Part shown: piece by piece, positions 61,489 through 64,000 of the stretch
Layout of the letters: each line of letters begins with the position of its first letter
How positions within the stretch are numbered: position 1 is the first letter of the stretch
Assembly: GCF_043757465.1 (NCBI RefSeq)
Contig: NZ_JAYVPL010000055.1
Span: forward strand, 1 to 64,000
Source of the DNA: Armatimonas sp043757465
GTDB lineage: Bacteria > Armatimonadota > Armatimonadia > Armatimonadales > Armatimonadaceae
Length of the DNA: 64,000 bases
Direction of reading: 5' to 3'
Position numbers and translations under genes: made by a program
The notes under the pieces: generated by a model
Told to the model about the DNA's origin: nothing
The model's input: only the letters and a program-made list of their open reading frames with translations
The model's database searches: none

Positions 61489-62835
61489 TTAATGCATAGA
61501 TTTCCTGCCCGGGATCGTCGCGGCTCGCAGATCATAGCAGAGCAAGCGCCGCTGTGAGCCGTCTACTCCGACTTCGTTCTGACAGAGAGTGAGCAGTCCA
61601 CGGCTTAGCGCGGGCGTCCCCCAGGACTCCCGCGCCACAAAGAGGCTGGTGCGGCTTAGCTCTTTGTAGCCTTTGGGATTCAAGTCCAGCCAGGCAAGCT
61701 GCCCGTACTCCCCGAGCATTAAACAGCGTCCGTCCACCAGAATCAGCGACGCCAGCGCGGGCGCGAGCCGGAGTGTCTTACCGCTTACGCTCACTTCCCA
61801 CTCGGGCTCCTCGCGCCAGAGTTCCTTGCCGGTCTTGAGTTCCACGCACACCAGTGGCGCGTTTTGCGGCCCGTGGCCATCAATGCCGTAGAGATAGCCG
61901 TTTTTATGGATCGCCGTCATGAAGTGCGTCCCGAAGCGCTTGTTGGCCCAGAGCTGTGTGAGAGTGCCATCAGGCTTGATGTCTAAAAGCGTCCCCCCCA
62001 TGCCGTAGCACTCGGAGATAAAAACCTGATTGCCGATCACCAAGGGAGCCGACGCGTTCACGGACTCGTAGCGCCGCGAGCGCCAGGGAAAGGTGGCCTC
62101 CACTTTGCCCGTGAGAGCATCGAGTGCCAGCAGTCCACCTTCTGTTGGTCGGCTGTCGCCGCCCAGAAAGGCAAAGAGGCGTCGCTTGCCGTGTACAGTC
62201 GCAGGCACAGGCGAGGCGTAGCCCGCTGTCCAGCCCTTACCTGCCGCCCAGACTTGCTTTCCCGTGGCTTTATCAAAGGCGACAACACTCGGCCCGGAGT
62301 CTTTCCCGACCACCACAATGAGTAAGTTGCCCTCTAGAAGCGGCGTCGCCCCGACTCCGAAGTAGTTCTGCGGCACCTTGTAGTCGGCGGCAATATCGCG
62401 CTTCCAAACCACCTGCCCCGTCGCGAGCGACAGACACGTCAGCTTTCCCGCAACGCCGTAGATGTAGACATTCTTCCCATCGCTGATCGGCTGACAGCGC
62501 GGCCCCGCGTTAAAACCGTAGCGGTCACTGTAGACACTCACGTACGCAAATTTCCAGAGCCGCTTGCCCGTCTCCGCTGCGACGCACTCGACAACCTCTT
62601 GCTCTCCCAGCCGGTGAAAGACAATCGCCTTCCCTGCCACCACACACGGCGACGCGTACCCCTCGCCTTTTATCCGCTCCCAAACCAGCTTGGGAGTCTC
62701 CCAGAGCGGCGTTTCTGTGGAGAGCGCATTGTGGCTTGGCCCCAGAAAATCCCGCCAGTCGTGGGTGATTGCGTTTGTAGCCAGCGGCTTTGGCGGAACA
62801 TGAAAAGTAAGACCAACTTCTTTGGCTTGATGCAT
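61489..62835 (-). CDS. PQQ-binding-like beta-propeller protein
   Basis: A 448-residue protein made of PQQ-like propeller blades, each with a strand such as ETGKRLWKFAYVSVYSD, TGQVVWKRDIAADY, ATGKQVWAAGKGW and KTGKELWREEPEW. Such propellers occur in BamB-like and dehydrogenase-like proteins of Planctomycetes and Armatimonadota. No catalytic motif or signal peptide is clear. I set the start at ATG 62835, six bases after TATAAT on the minus strand. Role unknown; possibly a scaffold or a pseudo-dehydrogenase. Confidence 0.8.
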   Translation of the reverse strand: MHQAKEVGLTFHVPPKPLATNAITHDWRDFLGPSHNALSTETPLWETPKLVWERIKGEGYASPCVVAGKAIVFHRLGEQEVVECVAAETGKRLWKFAYVSVYSDRYGFNAGPRCQPISDGKNVYIYGVAGKLTCLSLATGQVVWKRDIAADYKVPQNYFGVGATPLLEGNLLIVVVGKDSGPSVVAFDKATGKQVWAAGKGWTAGYASPVPATVHGKRRLFAFLGGDSRPTEGGLLALDALTGKVEATFPWRSRRYESVNASAPLVIGNQVFISECYGMGGTLLDIKPDGTLTQLWANKRFGTHFMTAIHKNGYLYGIDGHGPQNAPLVCVELKTGKELWREEPEWEVSVSGKTLRLAPALASLILVDGRCLMLGEYGQLAWLDLNPKGYKELSRTSLFVARESWGTPALSRGLLTLCQNEVGVDGSQRRLLCYDLRAATIPGRKSMH

Positions 62836-62841
62836 GGAGAG

Positions 62842-62847
62842 ATTATA
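62842..62847 (-). promoter_or_regulatory. -10 TATAAT before the PQQ-propeller gene
   Basis: TATAAT on the minus strand, six bases before ATG 62835. It is a perfect consensus hexamer with no clear -35, suggesting a leaderless message. Confidence 0.45.
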
Positions 62848-63041
62848 CTTTGATATACTGGAAACCAGGCAAACAAGATGAAAACAGCGGCGACTATCGG
62901 GGGGACAGCGATCTGCTAGCGGTACGTCGGCGGCCTCGCACACGCCTGGAAGGAGGTCACTCACAACGGATGGCTCTGAGCAATAAATGAGCAGTTTTTG
63001 GTCTGGTAAGTGGCTCCGTTGCTCCGTATGCTGTAGCGGCT

Positions 63042-64000
63042 ATGAGACTCTCTACGAATCCCCTGATTGGACGGCGGCGTGAGCTTGCGCTCTTTACGGA
63101 GGCGCTCCGGGCCAGCGAGCTCCCCTTTAGCCTCCTCAATGTTTACGGCCCTGGCGGGGTAGGAAAGACCACGCTCCTTCAGGCGTTTCTTGCCCACTGT
63201 ACGCGTGAAGAGATTCCCGCGCACTTTCTCAATGTCCGCCTCATCGAGCCCACGGTGGGGTCATTTTCGCAGGCACTTCCCTCGCCGATCATCGCCACGC
63301 GCCGTGTTCTGATTCTTGACACGATTGAGGCGCTCTCCCCGGAACTCGACACCTGGCTGCGGGAGAACTACCTGCCCCAGCTCTCGCTGGAGACTCTGGT
63401 GGTGCTCTCCGGGCGCTCTCCGCTCTCCGCACTCTGGCGGCATGATATGGGCTGGAGCGCACTCCTGATGAGCCTGCCGCTGCGCAATTTGAGCCATGAG
63501 GAAGCACGCGCGTACTTGGAACAGCGTGGACTCACCCCCTTCTGGCACGAGAGCGCCTTGGCCTTCACACATGGACATCCGCTGGCTCTCGTGCTCGTGG
63601 CCGATCTCTACCACCAGCGAGCGGGGAGCCTTCCCCAGGATCTGAGCGAGCACCCGGAGGTCGCCCCCAATGTCATCCAAGCGCTTCTGGATAACCTCAT
63701 GCAGCCGGAGCTCGGGGTTCATGCCCGTGCGGCCTTAGAAATCTGCGCCCTGCTCTGGGCTGCGACGGAGGTCAACCTTGCCCAGATTCTCCAGGATGAT
63801 ACTGCCGACACTGCTCGGCTCTTTACCTGGCTAAGGAGCCTCTCGTTTATCGAGGCAGGGCCAAGGGGGCTGGTGCTCCATGAGATTGCGCGGGAGTGCC
63901 TCATTGCGGATCTTCGCTGGCGCAACCCCGAGCGCTATGAGCTCCTAGCGGGCCGGGCCCGAACCTACTACATTGAGCGTATCTGGCACGCCTCCGACGA
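63042..64000 (+). CDS. STAND-type ATPase, N-terminal part (runs off the window)
   Basis: Starts at ATG 63042 (MRLSTNPLIGRRRELALFTEAL) and stays open to the window end, so at least 319 residues. The ATPase domain has Walker A YGPGGVGKTTLLQAF and a Walker B-like VLILDTIEALS. LVVLSGRSPLSALW and FTHGHPLALVLVADL match STAND/NB-ARC ATPases. It resembles the NB-ARC part of the SARP-type gene at 49909 but lacks the BTAD N terminus. TATGCT lies nine bases before the start. It may be a regulator or signalling ATPase; the C-terminal domain is outside the window. Confidence 0.75.
   Translation, partial: MRLSTNPLIGRRRELALFTEALRASELPFSLLNVYGPGGVGKTTLLQAFLAHCTREEIPAHFLNVRLIEPTVGSFSQALPSPIIATRRVLILDTIEALSPELDTWLRENYLPQLSLETLVVLSGRSPLSALWRHDMGWSALLMSLPLRNLSHEEARAYLEQRGLTPFWHESALAFTHGHPLALVLVADLYHQRAGSLPQDLSEHPEVAPNVIQALLDNLMQPELGVHARAALEICALLWAATEVNLAQILQDDTADTARLFTWLRSLSFIEAGPRGLVLHEIARECLIADLRWRNPERYELLAGRARTYYIERIWHASD

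Overview
The window looks like chromosome of an Armatimonadota-type bacterium (Armatimonas-like). This is inferred from gene content, not from a marker tree. The signs are a pilin-like protein with an H-X9-DG motif, the DUF1501/DUF1549/DUF1553 set, a DUF6785-type membrane protein, several phytanoyl-CoA-dioxygenase-like proteins, many glycan-degrading enzymes and a GC-rich genome with dispersed C/G-run repeats. A related Planctomycetes-like lineage is not excluded. I found no rRNA, tRNA or CRISPR array.

Layout. 1-1448: IS66-type element whose transposase is broken by a 26-bp tandem duplication; its right end sits on the ribosome-binding region of an RNA ligase gene. 1463-4925 (+): RNA ligase, aspS, a Uma2-like nuclease. 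5015-11946 (-): a complete retron-like defence locus, the main discovery of the window. 11955-24567 (-): AraC-type regulator, then a tightly packed glycan operon (pilin-like protein, dioxygenase, MFS transporter, GH16, GH9-like, FAD oxidoreductase) whose distal end carries several deletion scars. 24609-29214: DUF6785 membrane protein, RecQ-like helicase, DedA protein. 29132-34290 (-): operon of thioredoxin-like, DUF1549/1553, DUF1501 and WD40 proteins. 34328-38750 (+): dioxygenase, enolase-superfamily dehydratase, two glycosyltransferases. 38835-41111 (-): BY-kinase-like ATPase. 41190-49732 (+): larA-like gene, proB, proA, purB, GH116 glucosidase, dehydrogenase. 49909-52956 (+): SARP-type regulator. 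52939-60312: surface polysaccharide region with IS relics, four glycosyltransferase/epimerase genes and a Wzm/Wzt ABC exporter, partly AT-rich. 60379-64000: Gfo/Idh/MocA oxidoreductase, PQQ-propeller protein and the start of a STAND ATPase.

The retron locus. On the minus strand, a TTGACA-N18-CATACT promoter is followed within about 8 nt by the a1 arm of a structured RNA. That RNA contains a TTAGC branch-site-like motif, four small hairpins, a 27-bp perfect msd stem with a 32-nt loop, and the a2 arm. ORFs follow for a beta-propeller/ARM-HEAT protein, a SWIM zinc-finger protein with a C-terminal BRCT domain, and a retron reverse transcriptase with NAxxH and YADD motifs. The ARM + SWIM + RT gene set matches what I recall as the type XIII retron. 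The ncRNA lies at the head of the operon, more than 5 kb from the RT gene, which would explain why a search close to the RT could miss it.

A recurring regulatory theme is a -10-like hexamer (TACAAT, TAAAAT, TATAAT, TATACT) only 5-11 nt upstream of the start codon, suggesting leaderless or nearly leaderless mRNAs at many genes here.
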